Origin: Berberis thunbergii
Taxonomy: Eukaryota; Streptophyta; Magnoliopsida; Ranunculales; Berberidaceae
NCBI GenBank assembly: GCA_003290165.1
Contig: QNQO01000515.1
Location: forward strand, 558,001-622,000
Reading direction: 5' to 3'
Length of the DNA: 64,000 bases
The notes under the pieces were generated by a model. It did no database searches. It saw only the letters and a list, made by a program, of their open reading frames with translations, and was not told where the DNA came from. How positions within the stretch are numbered: the first letter of the stretch is position 1; every line of letters starts with the position of its first letter. This document shows positions 46,560-56,792 of the stretch, piece by piece. Both the position numbers and the translations under genes were made by a program.

Positions 46560-46714
46560 TACTTTTATAAATAATAAATTTATTAAAATTATTAATAGTA
46601 AATTAAAGTCAATAATTAGTAACGTCTTTTTGTGTTACAAGACTTGTAACACAATAAAAAGTTACAAATTAAAAAAAAATATTGATGTAACTAATTATCC
46701 ATTTTGGTGTAGTG
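46560..46714. repeat. CACTA-type right terminus nested in element 3
   Basis: Ends CCATTTTGGTGTAGTG at 46714, a good CACTA-type right end. It is preceded by GTAACGTC, GTGTTACAAG, TTGTAACAC and GTTACAAA motifs that match the cluster at 37271-37440. The following TTA would be half of the target duplication. The left end was not found intact. Confidence 0.55.
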
Positions 46715-46829
46715 TTATGTGATTTTTGTTGTTGTGACTGTATTATTTTTCTCTTCTCATCTCTCCAAATAGAGACTCCACACATCTACACACCCAAACT
46801 TCCAAACCTTGCTAAACCACTGTTCCATC

Positions 46830-47078
46830 TCAAACACATAACCTAAGCTCATGGATTCATGATCCCAAGAGGGCTCGATTCGAGCAACATTCTCCTTAGG
46901 AAGTTCATTGACACTTGCTCTGGTTTAGGGTTTTCAGATTATGAATATTCGGTGTTTACTCACAAAACACATCCAAATAACACCATTATCAAAGGTCTCT
47001 CTCAAACTAATTACTAAGCCAAAGAGGCTATCTTGTTGTATAATGGAGTTCAAGTTATGGGTTTTCGACTGGACACAT
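46830..47078 (+). pseudogene. PPR protein pseudogene, left part
   Basis: Encodes pieces typical of the start of a plant pentatricopeptide-repeat protein (FIDTCSGLGFSDYEYSVFTH, then NNTIIKGLSQTNY, stop, AKEAILLYNGVQVMGFRLDT). It stops at the target duplication CACAT (47074-47078), where LTR element 2 is inserted, and resumes at 50016. PPR proteins bind organellar RNA. Confidence 0.7.
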
Positions 47079-47529
47079 TGACATCGGGCAGAATAGCGAT
47101 TATCATGCAAGCTAGTTCTAACAGACAATTCACAGGGAAGAACACAATAAGATTACCCAAAACACAAAGAAATACTCTAATGTTCAATTAAAATTATCAA
47201 AATCAAATGTATCCTACAATATTGAGGAAGAACTCTATTTATAGTGCTCAAATAACTTGAATAATAAGCAGTCTATTCCTAAAAGAAAAAGTATGATCAA
47301 ATACTAAAATAACAAACAGTCTATTCCTAAAAGAAAAAATAGAATCAAATACTAAAATAACTAGCAGTCTATTCCTAAAAGAAAAAGTAAAGCCTAATCC
47401 TAAAAGGAAACTAAAAAGACTCTTAATTAAATTGAAAGACTACGAATAAGTTATTTAGTAAATAACTTTGAGAGCGAATTAGGAACCCTAGAAACCCAAA
47501 TTAGGAACCCTTGAAACCCTTCTGCATCA
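47079..47529 (-). repeat. 3' LTR of gypsy-type element 2
   Basis: Direct repeat of 49566-50015. TG...CA borders on either strand. Confidence 0.92.
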
Positions 47530-47966
47530 GTCGCCCCAGGTTGGAAAGAACTCGTCTTCGAGTTCACAACAGCTTCATCGGAATCCTCTGGCGGCAGCCC
47601 AGGAGGAAAATCCTCTGGTATCAGGTCAGAAAACTCTGCTAGTTGATGCACCTTCGCTGGCAAATTTGGGTTCACGTCTGCTGCCAAATAGTAACCACTC
47701 ATCATCCTAACATATCTCTTGATGGCTGGCCTATTGGTGAAATAACCTAGCCAATACGCATTTGCACGGGCTGCATATGGGAAGAAGTCATCAGTGTGAA
47801 ATGGCCATGTCTCATTTACTGCATGTTTTGCATTAGTATATATTGATGGGGTGGAGTAAAGGGCATTCACGCGCCCATCCATATTGACATAAGGAATGAA
47901 CTTATCCATCTGCCTGAACCATGTATGAGCATAATAATACTTAAAATTTGTCCCCACCTGCCTCAA
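47530..47966 (-). pseudogene. Alpha-mannosidase (GH38) fragment fused to retroelement 3' sequence
   Basis: One open minus-strand frame encodes FKYYYAHTWFRQMDKFIPYV, RVNALYSTPSIYTNAKHAVN, WPFHTDDFFPYAARANAYWL and GYFTNRPAIKRYVRMMSGYY. This is the catalytic-domain/middle region of plant vacuolar (lysosomal-type) alpha-mannosidase, which trims mannose from N-glycans. After LAA it changes abruptly into retroelement sequence (SDEAVVNSKTSSFQPGAT) that also occurs in gypsy element 1 next to its 3' LTR. About 90 mannosidase residues are continuous without intron-like breaks, which suggests capture from spliced RNA; the exon structure of the donor must be compared to confirm. Confidence 0.85.
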
Positions 47967-48793
47967 AGCTTCTTCTAGAGATTTTGCTTAAGGGATTTTG
48001 ATCCTGGTTGGGCATCTCCAAGTCCGTAAACCTGACTTCAGTTTCCTCCAATGTTGACTCATCTTGGGTTGATTCAAGAGGATTCAACACTTCGACTTCA
48101 CCCTGATGGAATTGCTTGAAGCCTGAATCAATATCTTCAAGGGATCTTGTTTCAGTAAATAGTAGCTCCAAGACGGTCTTCATGGGAATTAGATCGCGGT
48201 TGAGTAGGTGAAACTGTGCACTTCCACCTTCTGTTTCCTTTGGCTTTGGCTCCTCATGTTCATCAATGCTAGATTCAACAACTTTCTCTAGTTGGTTGAA
48301 TGTGTGATCAACATCTTCATTAGAATTCGCTTCAACACTACTCTCCCCCAACTCAAAGTCAGAAGAGCCAACCCTTGATTGTTGATTCAAGAGGGTGTTG
48401 TGGCTCCAGAAAAGCTTCAGGTTTTACCAATTTCTGGGAGTCATCTTCAACATCTTTAGTAAAGTCTGCCATAAATTTTTGTAGCTGTGGGAGGCTCTCT
48501 TGCACCTCAGTTGCCAACTGTTCTTCCATTTCATTTCAGCTTGCTCTTGGCTCTTCAATGCTGAAATCACCAACAGCGTCGAGTTTAGTCAACATCCCTT
48601 CATCGATCTCTTTGAATTCCTCAAACAAATCAAAAACATTGGTTCTGTTTGTTGACAACTCCAAACTACTAGATGGCTCCTGGATCTCTTCATGGTCGCT
48701 GTCAAATGGTGGTGGCTGCTTCGACTCTAAATGAGTTAAATCTTCAAATGACATTCCCGAATCATAAACCTTTCGGTCTCTCTTAAATATCAA
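47941..48793 (-). CDS. Unrecognised acidic reading frames in gypsy-type element 2
   Basis: Two consecutive minus-strand frames (48536-48793 and 47941-48390) are rich in Glu, Asp, Ser and Leu, for example NVFDLFEEFKEIDEGMLTKL and SSVEANSNEDVDHTFNQLEK. They contain no motif I know. The sequence between them is also open in part, so they may be one frameshifted gene. They could be a second captured host gene or an element-specific protein. Confidence 0.35.
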
Positions 48794-48839
48794 ATAAATT
48801 ATATTTGCTTTTCTTGTTCACTTTCAACTGTCGCTCACG

Positions 48840-49514
48840 CTAAAAACGCAAAATGGTTTTGCCAAACTCATCGAGCGCATTATTCTGTTCCCCAATTCGT
48901 TTATCCACAAACACAGAAGATTTTGCATTTTGTTTATATTCCTTCAATAGTGTATATTTCCTCAACGAGTGAAGTCGTTGAAATAAGTTTCCAGTGTAAC
49001 CGAAAGGAAGAAAGTGACCCTTCATCTTCTTCTTCATGTTCTCCCAATCAGTGATCTTGGCCTTGCCCTGCTTGTCTCGTGCTCGCTTCAACTGCTTCCA
49101 CCACGCAGATGCTCTGCTTTTGAGTTTGATGGCGACCAATTTCACCCTGACACGATCTGGAACTTCCTTATACTCAAAAATATGTTCTACTTCATTCAAC
49201 CAATCTACGGATCCTTCGGCCTGTAACGTACCAGAAAACTCGGGCAGATCCACTCTGAATCCGAGGTCTCTATGACTATCCTCCCTACCACGACGCTCCT
49301 AGAATCGAGCATGATGGTTATACTGGTTTTCGAAACTGAAATCAGAATCGTGATTTTCCATCTCACGATCATCGAAATCCTGCGCCGTTAGACGTCGAGT
49401 TAACTCTGCAACTTGCCTTTGTAAATCCTCAATCATCACATCCTGAACGTTACGATCACGGTTTGGGGCTTCCTCGTTCGGAACCTGCCCGCGTTGACCA
49501 CGACCACCAGCCAT
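48840..49514 (-). pseudogene. gag of gypsy-type element 2
   Basis: ATG at 49514 gives MAGGRGQRGQVPNEEAPNRD, close to the gag start of gypsy element 1. After one stop near 49302 it continues with the gag domain (DLPEFSGTLQAEGSVDWLNE, SAWWKQLKRARDKQGKAKIT, LPFGYTGNLFQRLHSLR). The zinc knuckle is lost where the sequence changes near 48960. Confidence 0.85.
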
Positions 49515-49552
49515 AGAAACTGATGAAATCTCACCCCAAGAAGATGTTGAAG

Positions 49553-49564
49553 CTCCGATACCAA
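49553..49564 (-). promoter_or_regulatory. Primer-binding site of gypsy-type element 2
   Basis: Minus strand TGGTATCGGAGC, one mismatch from the initiator Met-tRNA complement found in element 1, directly after the 5' LTR. Confidence 0.8.
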
Positions 49565-49565
49565 C

Positions 49566-50015
49566 TGACGCCGGGCAAAATAGCGATTATCCTGCAAGCT
49601 AGTTCTAACAGACAATTCACAAGGAAGAACACAAAAAGATTAACCAAAACATAGAGAAATACTCTAATGTTCAATTAAAATTATCAAAATCAAATGTATC
49701 CTACAATATTGAGGAAGATCTTTATTTATAGTGTTCAAATAACTTGAATAATAAGCATCTTATTCCTAAAAGAAAAAATATAATCAAATACTAAAATAAC
49801 AAACAGTCTATTTTTAAAAGAAAAATAGAATCAAATACTAAAATAACAAACAGTTTATTCCTAAAAGAAAAAGTAAAGCCTAATCCTAAAAGAAAACTAA
49901 AAAGACTCATAATTAAATTGAAAGACTACGAATAAGTTATTTAGTAAATAACTTTGAGAGAAAATTATGAACCCTAGAAACTCAAATTAGGAACCCTAGA
50001 AACCCTTCTGCATCA
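49566..50015 (-). repeat. 5' LTR of gypsy-type element 2
   Basis: Direct repeat of 47079-47529. Contains four GTCTATTCCTAAAAGAAAAA-like internal repeats, as does its partner. Confidence 0.92.
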
Positions 50016-50362
50016 CACATATTCATTCCCCTTTGTGTTAAAGGTTATTGTTCATTTGTCTACAGTTGAAATTGGGTGATTGGTTCATGTTCAAGTTGTT
50101 AGAATTGGGTTTGGTTCAGATGTGCATGTTGTGATAGGTTTGATTCAGATGTATTCGTCTTGTGGGGTTATTTCTGATGCTCGGGCTTTATTTGATAAAA
50201 TGACTGAAAGAGATGTTGTTTTGTGGAATGCAATGGTGGCGGGATATGCAAAAGTTGGGGATGTGGACAGTGCAAGGGTGGTCTTTGAACAAATGCTTGA
50301 GAGGAATGTGATATCTTGGACTGCAGTGATTGCGGGTTATGCACAAATGAACAAATACAATC
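50016..50362 (+). pseudogene. PPR protein pseudogene, right part
   Basis: Resumes after LTR element 2. Shows consecutive PPR motifs: LIQMYSSCGVISDARALFDK, MTERDVVLWNAMVAGYAKVG, DVDSARVVFEQMLERNVISW and TAVIAGYAQMN, typical of the PLS-type repeats of plant editing factors. A stop at about 50078 precedes the repeats. With the element and one target copy removed, the reading frame crosses the insertion site, so the gene fragment predates the insertion. Confidence 0.82.
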
Positions 50363-50394
50363 AGGTTGATTTGTGGTATCTTTATCGAACCCGT

Positions 50395-50572
50395 CTAAGT
50401 GTCGAGGAAAATAGTGAGGGACCCCACAGGTAGGGGGTGGTGGGGTAGGGGGGACCGTCCATCCCCCCGGGATGCACGCTTGACTTTTCAATGCATGCAT
50501 CCCGGGGGGATGGATGCCCCCCCCACCCCTCGCTGTTTTCCTCGCCATTTCCCTCGACAGTTAGAATTTTTC
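50395..50572. mobile_element. MITE candidate with TGTCGAGG terminal inverted repeats
   Basis: Left end CTAAGTGTCGAGGAAAAT, right end ATTTCCCTCGACAGTTAG, inverted with few mismatches; the GC-rich centre also folds on itself (GGATGGATGC / GCATGCATCC). It is much more GC-rich than its surroundings. A target duplication is not clear. Confidence 0.5.
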
Positions 50573-50574
50573 AT

Positions 50575-51790
50575 CTTTATCAATCATGTTAAGGTAAATT
50601 CATTTATTTATTTTAAAAGTTTTATTCAACACATTGTATTCGATGCAATCAGGTTGATTTGTGTGTTATTGTTTTTGGTTTGGTTTGTTCCAGTTCATAG
50701 CATTGATGAGGAACATGCGCCGGAGTTGTACAAACCTTCAGGAAAATACTTGAGAGGATGATACAATTGAGACATGAAAAAAAAATGGTAAATTAACTCG
50801 TTCTTTTTCATTTTATCTCAATTTACTTTGATGATGCAATTTTACTTTTCTAGTATTGATGTGCTTTAGTGATTTTTTGACGATGAACACCATGTGCTTT
50901 AGTGATTTATTGTGGCTTCCACTCTGTAACTCTCTTCTTGCAATTAGCACTCCTATGACTTCTTAAAGTTGTTTCCTGAATCTTTTTATATTTGGAGTTT
51001 CCAACTTCATGTATACTCAACTTCCACCTGATACTGATACTAAACGAGTTTTAGTCGAAAATAATGAGTTTTTCTACAAAAATCCTAGCAAAACCAACCC
51101 CTTTTTAAATTCTCCACAAAGAATAGGCTCTCTGCCTTGTTATAGGTTGAAGTCCCTTCTGCTTATGAGGAAACATAGTATCCTTCCAAAGACAACAAAG
51201 GGCTTTTCACCAAATGTGATGTGCCTTGTACAACAACCAGTAGGAGGGCAGGAGATATGTATGAACTCCATAAAATAACTTGTGTCCTGTTCTTTAATTT
51301 TTTTCTCTTTTGCTTTTGCTTTTGTTGTTTATTTTAGTTTATCTTTAGTTAGTAAACGCCTTACCATATATGAAGTAATGGACAATGGTTCGTGATCTAT
51401 AGCAAGTTGGCAACCGTGAGTTACCATATAGAAAATTAAATTTTCGTAACATTTATACTTGTTAATGTCGAATGTAGCCTTTTTTTTGCAACTATGTCGT
51501 ATCAACTACAGTGTTTCCTCCCGCCACGGTCCAAATAGTGGTAGTGATGTACATCCAAATGATCCTTATTTTGATGAGCTTGGTGACCATGATGGTGATG
51601 AAGAATGATTCAAGAAGGTGTGGGTATGAATAGATGATGAGTTAATGAGCTTAGTATTACTAGAGTAGACTTAGTTATTTTTTGGACATCATAATGATGT
51701 AAATTGATATCATTATTGTATGTGACTTTGCAAATGCAATGAAAGAATCCAATATTTTTTTATGAATGAAAATTTTACTATTTTGATTTT
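50575..51790. other. Interior of CACTA element 3, no recognisable gene
   Basis: Short frames only. 51009-51278 and the acidic stretch near 51530-51608 (HPNDPYFDELGDHDGDEE) look mildly coding but match nothing I recognise. An acidic C-terminus of a lost transposase is possible but unsupported. Confidence 0.3.
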
Positions 51791-51799
51791 AGGTTGGGC

Positions 51800-52360
51800 A
51801 TTACACAAAAAATAGGTGGTGTTAATTAAGAGTATGTGCTAATAGATAGCTACAATAAATGGGTGAATAATGAGTTGTCACAAATATAATTAAAGTGTGA
51901 CAAAAAATTCATTACAGGTAGATAATATTAATGTATGAAATCACTACCATGACAAACTGTTCCTAATGTATAAATTATATAAGTAAGGAAAGATTCCTCA
52001 CAGAAAGTTCATAATAGATATTTAAATCACTATCGTGAGAAACTGTTTCTCACATATAAATAACATAAGTGAAGAACGATTCTTCACAGAAAGTCACTAC
52101 ACGTGATGTCATATTTTCATTACGCATAACACTCTACAGTGACGACATTTTCATCACCCATGTTGTAATCGCGCTAAGTATGTGAGGAACCACGTGCCAC
52201 GTAAGCGGACTTTCCGTGACGAGTTGTGAATTCATCACCTAATACTTTCCTTGATGCCCTTCACGTGAGGGACGTTGTGTCGACTAAAATTTGTCACCGT
52301 TGCTTAATGGTGACGGATAAACATGTTTCAGTGAGGAACAACGTTCGTCACCAAAGCCCA
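51800..52360. repeat. Right subterminal repeats of CACTA element 3
   Basis: Many GTGACGA / TCGTCAC, TGAGGAAC and TGAGAAACTGTT motifs, direct and inverted, up to the terminus at 52374. Confidence 0.75.
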
Positions 52361-52377
52361 AATTTCTTGTAGTGATA

Positions 52378-54870
52378 GGGAGAACCTTTGGGATCTGTAC
52401 TGGCTCTTTATTCGAGCATTAGCCAAAACCCTGGAATTCAATAAGTTGGGGAAAAAATCCACAAAAAACATATTCGCAAGAAAACTGTGTAGCATGTCAA
52501 CGAAGAGTTTCAATATGGGAGTAGACACATCTTCAGCATCTGAGAACTGCCCTCCGCCATTGTTCAATGTTCATTCCGCATTCTTCAATAACAAAATCAA
52601 CAAATTTATTTGCACTACCCTTATAATGTAAGTCATTGAGGTCCTAGTGCTTCCACTATATCTAACCAACCTTTAGTATCTATTTGTTCTCAAAACTCTT
52701 CAATTAGTTGTTTTGAGTTTGAAAACTTCATAAAAATGTGCCCTTTTCCAATTTTTGTTCAATTTCGCTTGTTGCCATTTCAGTTAGGATACCATTGAAA
52801 GATCGGAAATTATGTAGTCACTAGAGAAAGCAAACAAAAGCGGTTCTTGCTATGGATAAGCGAATTGCAGACACTTGAGAATAGTAATAGGATTCATTCA
52901 AAGTTTTTTCAATAGTAACATGGAACTTCTCTCCTACAGCACGACTCCTAATTAGAGAAGGATCTCCACGAAGATCTTTTTCCTAAACTACACCTTCGAT
53001 GGCCTGGTAGAACCATGACTCCTTGCACTATAAATAAGACATGAGGTTGGTAAGCTAAGGGACGCTACAAATTCCTTGATACAACATTACACCCTCCTCA
53101 TATCCCTGTCTTACTTTAGCATCGAAGTGTCATCGGCCACCATAGCGGTGGTTCGTGGCTCACGTGCGTTTGCTTCCTAGTTAGAAGCAGAAAGCTGGTG
53201 TAGTTGCTTGTCCGAAGCTGATCCTTCCAAGGCCTCACTCACACCATAAGGTGGGATGTTAGCTCACTTCATCTCACTTATTTTTTTTTCTAAACTCTAC
53301 AAATACTACAACTACTTCTCTCTCAAAAGTGTTCTTTCCAAAGTATGTTTCAAGTGTGATTCGAAGTGAGACGAAGTATATCCAAACATGGAGGTATTCA
53401 TAGGTGAAATGAGGTTAGGTTAATACTAGGATAAAGTGATGATGGTGTTGGTGGATAATAGTGTTGTGTTGGTGGATAATAGGGTTGTTTCCAGTTTTAG
53501 CAAACATATAAGCTTGAGGGAACTATGGGGAGTGGCTTATAAGATTAGAATGATAAGAAATGCATGTGGTATATGAAGGATAATGGTTTGCATACAGAAG
53601 AAGTTGTAATGTGCACAATATACTTATTTAGTTTATTGAAACAATTGTTCAAACTACAAGCTTATTTAATTCATTCAACATGCTTCATAACCTACTTTCA
53701 GTCTCTCATGTTTTTAACACTAATAGCACGTCTACATGAGCAGTGATACAGTTCTCATTACTATGCAAGAGAAAAAATGATGAAATATCCATAAGATCGA
53801 TCAGAAGTTCTAATGTATTTGTTGGTTCCTATTATCAAGTAACAGTATGGTTGCCTTCCCCCAAAAAAAATATAACAATATGGTTATTAGTGTGATAATA
53901 GTAAAATTATGATTATTGTATGAAGAAATTGTACTCTGTCTACACCATATCCATGCCTTCAGCAAGGGTTTTATCTACAATTTCGCTAAGCACTTGGGGT
54001 TCAGCTCCATTTCAGAATAGCAACTCATTAACAATTCTTGTATTAAATAATGGAATACCATAATGATGCAATCAATAGCAACAATAAGCATATAAGATTA
54101 GGTTATGCTCGACAAAAAATGTGAAGATCACCCAAGTGCTCATTTGTTAGCAAATATTCACGATGACAATGATTACAATGATTGTCAAAGCAGTCATATT
54201 AGAAGACATTCTGAATTTGACACAGTACCAAGGGAAGGAAAAAATAAGGTCATACAAATGCAAATGAAGGTGGTACCAGTGAGTTTTGACAATGAATCTA
54301 GAGGACCAGGCATTGGGGTGGTGAGATCAATTGGGAGCTTAGCAACTATATATGGACAGGAGAGTTGAAGTGAACAAATTGAGTGAACAGAGACACAAGG
54401 AAGCCATGGCTCGCGTCGATGCAATCCAGATCAAAGCATGAAGAGAAGACATGCCAAACTGGCTTCTGCTATATATAAACCAATGACAAAATGGAGCAGA
54501 GTATTTGGATTCATTGAAGGTTCCATTTACAAACCGATGTTTTTCCATTTTCAACAACTGATGAGCTTATATTTGAGTGTTTTGATCTGCCTTTGGTTAA
54601 ATGTCTTTATATGTATAACTGAAACCAAGTATAGCACTCACACTTTTAACAGTTTATTCTTTGAGTGATGGATGATCTAAGAGTTTGTTCATCATTATCT
54701 TTAGGTTTCACATTTCTAACACTTTCTTCGTTGAGACCAAGTGGCTTTTACTTCCCTAGTCGCTAAGCAGACCAGGAAACTAGGATCATATACATTCAAT
54801 GGTATTCTATTGTGAGAAAAAACTTCAACACTTGATTACTTATCCAATCAGTGAGAAAAAACTTTAACAC
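52378..54870. other. Intergenic stretch with possible LTR fragment and weak frames
   Basis: A minus-strand frame in 52400-52567 (FSDAEDVSTPILKLFVDMLH) and a plus frame at 54105-54368 (KNKVIQMQMKVVPVSFDNES) look partly protein-like, but I recognise neither. A TATAAATA box at about 53030 followed by CTTACTTTAGCATCGAAGTG resembles the middle of an LTR. No element borders could be fixed. Confidence 0.3.
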
Positions 54871-54879
54871 TTAATCCTC

Positions 54880-55306
54880 ACAGCAGGGAGTTTTGGTGTT
54901 GTTGCAGTAGATGCTTTTGAGAGAGTGTGTGCAAGATTGGTTGACACAATCCCGGGCTGTATTACAGATAGTACAATGGCCGAATATTTTGCTGTTGAAG
55001 CTGCTTTGCTACTCATCCAGGCGAGACAGTGGACATAAGGTCTGCTTCTAGGTGATTCTAAGAACCTGCACTATCTTTTGCAATAAAAAATGGAGGACCG
55101 AGGCACAAACTCAAGGTGGATGTAGCAACTTATAGTCTGTAGCATTCAACCACTTCATTCAAGTCTTTCTAGTTGATCTTGTAATTTTATTCCTAAAACT
55201 CTTAACCAGGAGGCACACCATTTGGCATTCATTGTCGCACAAACATTGTGTAACCGCATTTAGTTTATATAATATTGGCAGTATGCATTATCAAAAAAAA
55301 AAAAAA
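54880..55306 (+). mobile_element. L1-type LINE 3' end with RNase H-like remnant and poly(A)
   Basis: Plus-strand sequence reads FGVVAVDAFERVCARLV, then MAEYFAVEAALLLIQ, a stop, and later LNQEAHHLAFIVAQ: the RNase H-like domain (RVT_3) found at the C-terminus of many plant L1 LINEs, with the typical E.AL and N..AH.LA motifs. It ends with 14 A at 55293-55306. Only the 3' few hundred bases are present, as expected of a truncated LINE. Confidence 0.65.
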
Positions 55307-55483
55307 GCCGGTGATAATGATTCTATCCTTAAGCAACAGGGGTTTTAAGACACCAAGACCTTTTATATCATGAACAATTAGTTAGATTTACAAGGCTAAA
55401 TCACTCCCTCATTTTCTTCAGTTGATTAGAACTAGGAATTTCCTTAATGATCACCACCCAATAACTTGTCAATGGTCGCGCAC

Positions 55484-56792
55484 CTGCGCGCATCCCTTGG
55501 TCTACTATACATAGCAACGATATTGTCCCCAACTTAAACACCACCATATTGGGTCTTCCATCTAGGCCTAGGTGGTGTGGGATTTTCTCTAGAAGATATC
55601 GTTGCTATTGGGAAGTGGACTTTCTCCCTTATAAACATTTGTTTCAACTCCTTACTTGATGTGGGACTATTCAAGCCAATACTATCCCAACAATCTCCAC
55701 CTTTCGCACGAATTGTCACACATCCAACAATCCATCCGCTCGATCGTCAACATCTCAAAGTACATCTCCTCCTCGAGTGTCTTGCGCAACTACGATCCCG
55801 AGAGTAGTATTTGGTGTATGGGCTTGACTATTCCCGACGTTGTTGGCTCCACCTTATTGCAACCACTGCACTAACTCCACCTCGCCCAAGACTTGTAGGA
55901 TACTCACTTGGCAAGGATCCTAAGCCTCACTCTAGATCGTTCACTTGGAGGACATGCACTCCACCTGGACCTGGCTCGTTGCCTTGTGCCTACTCTCCTT
56001 AAACGATGTGCCACCTGCACCTCCATCTCACCAAATCCTCACCGAACCGTCAGCTCTAATACATTTGTTGGGGTGTTACACACCTACGCACACCCTTTGG
56101 TCCACTATACATAGTAACAATATTGTCCCCAACTTAAACACCATCATATCAGGTTAGGGGTGTGGGGTTTTCTCTAAAAGGTATTTACTATTAGGGAGTA
56201 GTGTTCTAAAAATCAGCCTAGGCCGCCTAGGTGCTAGAAGGTGGAAAATCGCCCAGATTAATGGTTGGGCGGTTCTGGGCAGTCAGTTATTCATGCAATT
56301 TGAAGAAAAATAAAAAAGTACACAAATTCAAATTTATATAAAGTACACAACTTCAGTCATTTCTTGTTCACGATTGTTAATTTTTCATGTTTTTAAATTT
56401 TGCATATGTATTTTGGCATTAAATTGGATGTAATTGATAAGGTATTATGCTTAACTTTTGTAAATTATTAAAGTTATAATACAAAACCTAAGACCGCCTA
56501 GGAACCCGCCTAGGCCCCTGGGCGCTAGGCACCTGCTCGCCGCCCGCCCAGCGCCTAGCGATTTTTAGAACACTGTTAGGGAGTGAACCACTTCCTTATA
56601 AACATTCATGACGACTCCTCCTTACTTGATGTGGGACTATTCAAGCCAACATAATCCCAACAATCTTCACCTTTGGCATGAATCGTCACACATCCTACAA
56701 TCCATCCGTCCAGTCCAAAATATATTGAAGTACACCTCCTCCTTGAATGCCTTGCGCAACCACGATCCTGTGGGTAGCACTCGGTGTACGAG
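55484..56792. repeat. TRIM-like tandem repeat, unit about 600 bp
   Basis: A block starting ACCTGCGCGCATCCCTTGGT at 55484 recurs at 56082 (ACCTACGCACACCCTTTGGT). Shared landmarks are TATTGTCCCCAACTTAAACA and GATGTGGGACTATTCAAGCC, followed in both copies by similar flanks. This fits an LTR-internal-LTR-internal arrangement of a small non-coding LTR element (TRIM). The second copy is split by a hAT MITE and ends at the pararetrovirus. Confidence 0.5.
56199..56575. mobile_element. hAT-type MITE, 377 bp
   Basis: Ends TAGTGTTCTAAAAATC and GATTTTTAGAACACTG form a terminal inverted repeat. TTAGGGAG at 56191-56198 and 56576-56583 is an 8 bp target duplication. GC-rich CCTAGGCGCC-type repeats lie near both ends and the middle is AT-rich. 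No coding capacity. Confidence 0.92.

Larger units (their letters stand above)
47079..50015 (-). mobile_element. Non-autonomous gypsy-type element 2, carries an alpha-mannosidase fragment
   Basis: LTRs of 450-451 bp at 47079-47529 and 49566-50015, related in end sequence to gypsy element 1 (TGAC[A/G][T/C]CGGGCA). CACAT on both sides (47074-47078 and 50016-50020). Minus-strand primer-binding site TGGTATCGGAGC after the 5' LTR, one base off the Met-tRNA consensus. The interior of 2.0 kb holds gag, two unrecognised acidic frames and a host alpha-mannosidase segment; protease, reverse transcriptase and integrase are missing. It would depend on another element for movement. Confidence 0.92.
34852..52374. 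mobile_element. CACTA element 3, 17.5 kb, carries several host gene fragments
   Basis: Left end CACCACAAGAAATATGG at 34852, right end CCAAATTTCTTGTAGTG ending at 52374: inverted repeats with one change in the first five bases (CACCA for CACTA). ATA flanks both sides (34849-34851 and 52375-52377). Subterminal zones at 34870-35115 and 51800-52360 share GTGACGAATT / TTGTCACC motifs in both orientations. No transposase gene was found. The interior holds fragments of a membrane methyltransferase, SEC14-like, RPA2, NBS-LRR and PPR genes, an RTE LINE, a gypsy element and a possible further CACTA end. Without the obvious nested insertions the element would be about 11 kb. Confidence 0.85.
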
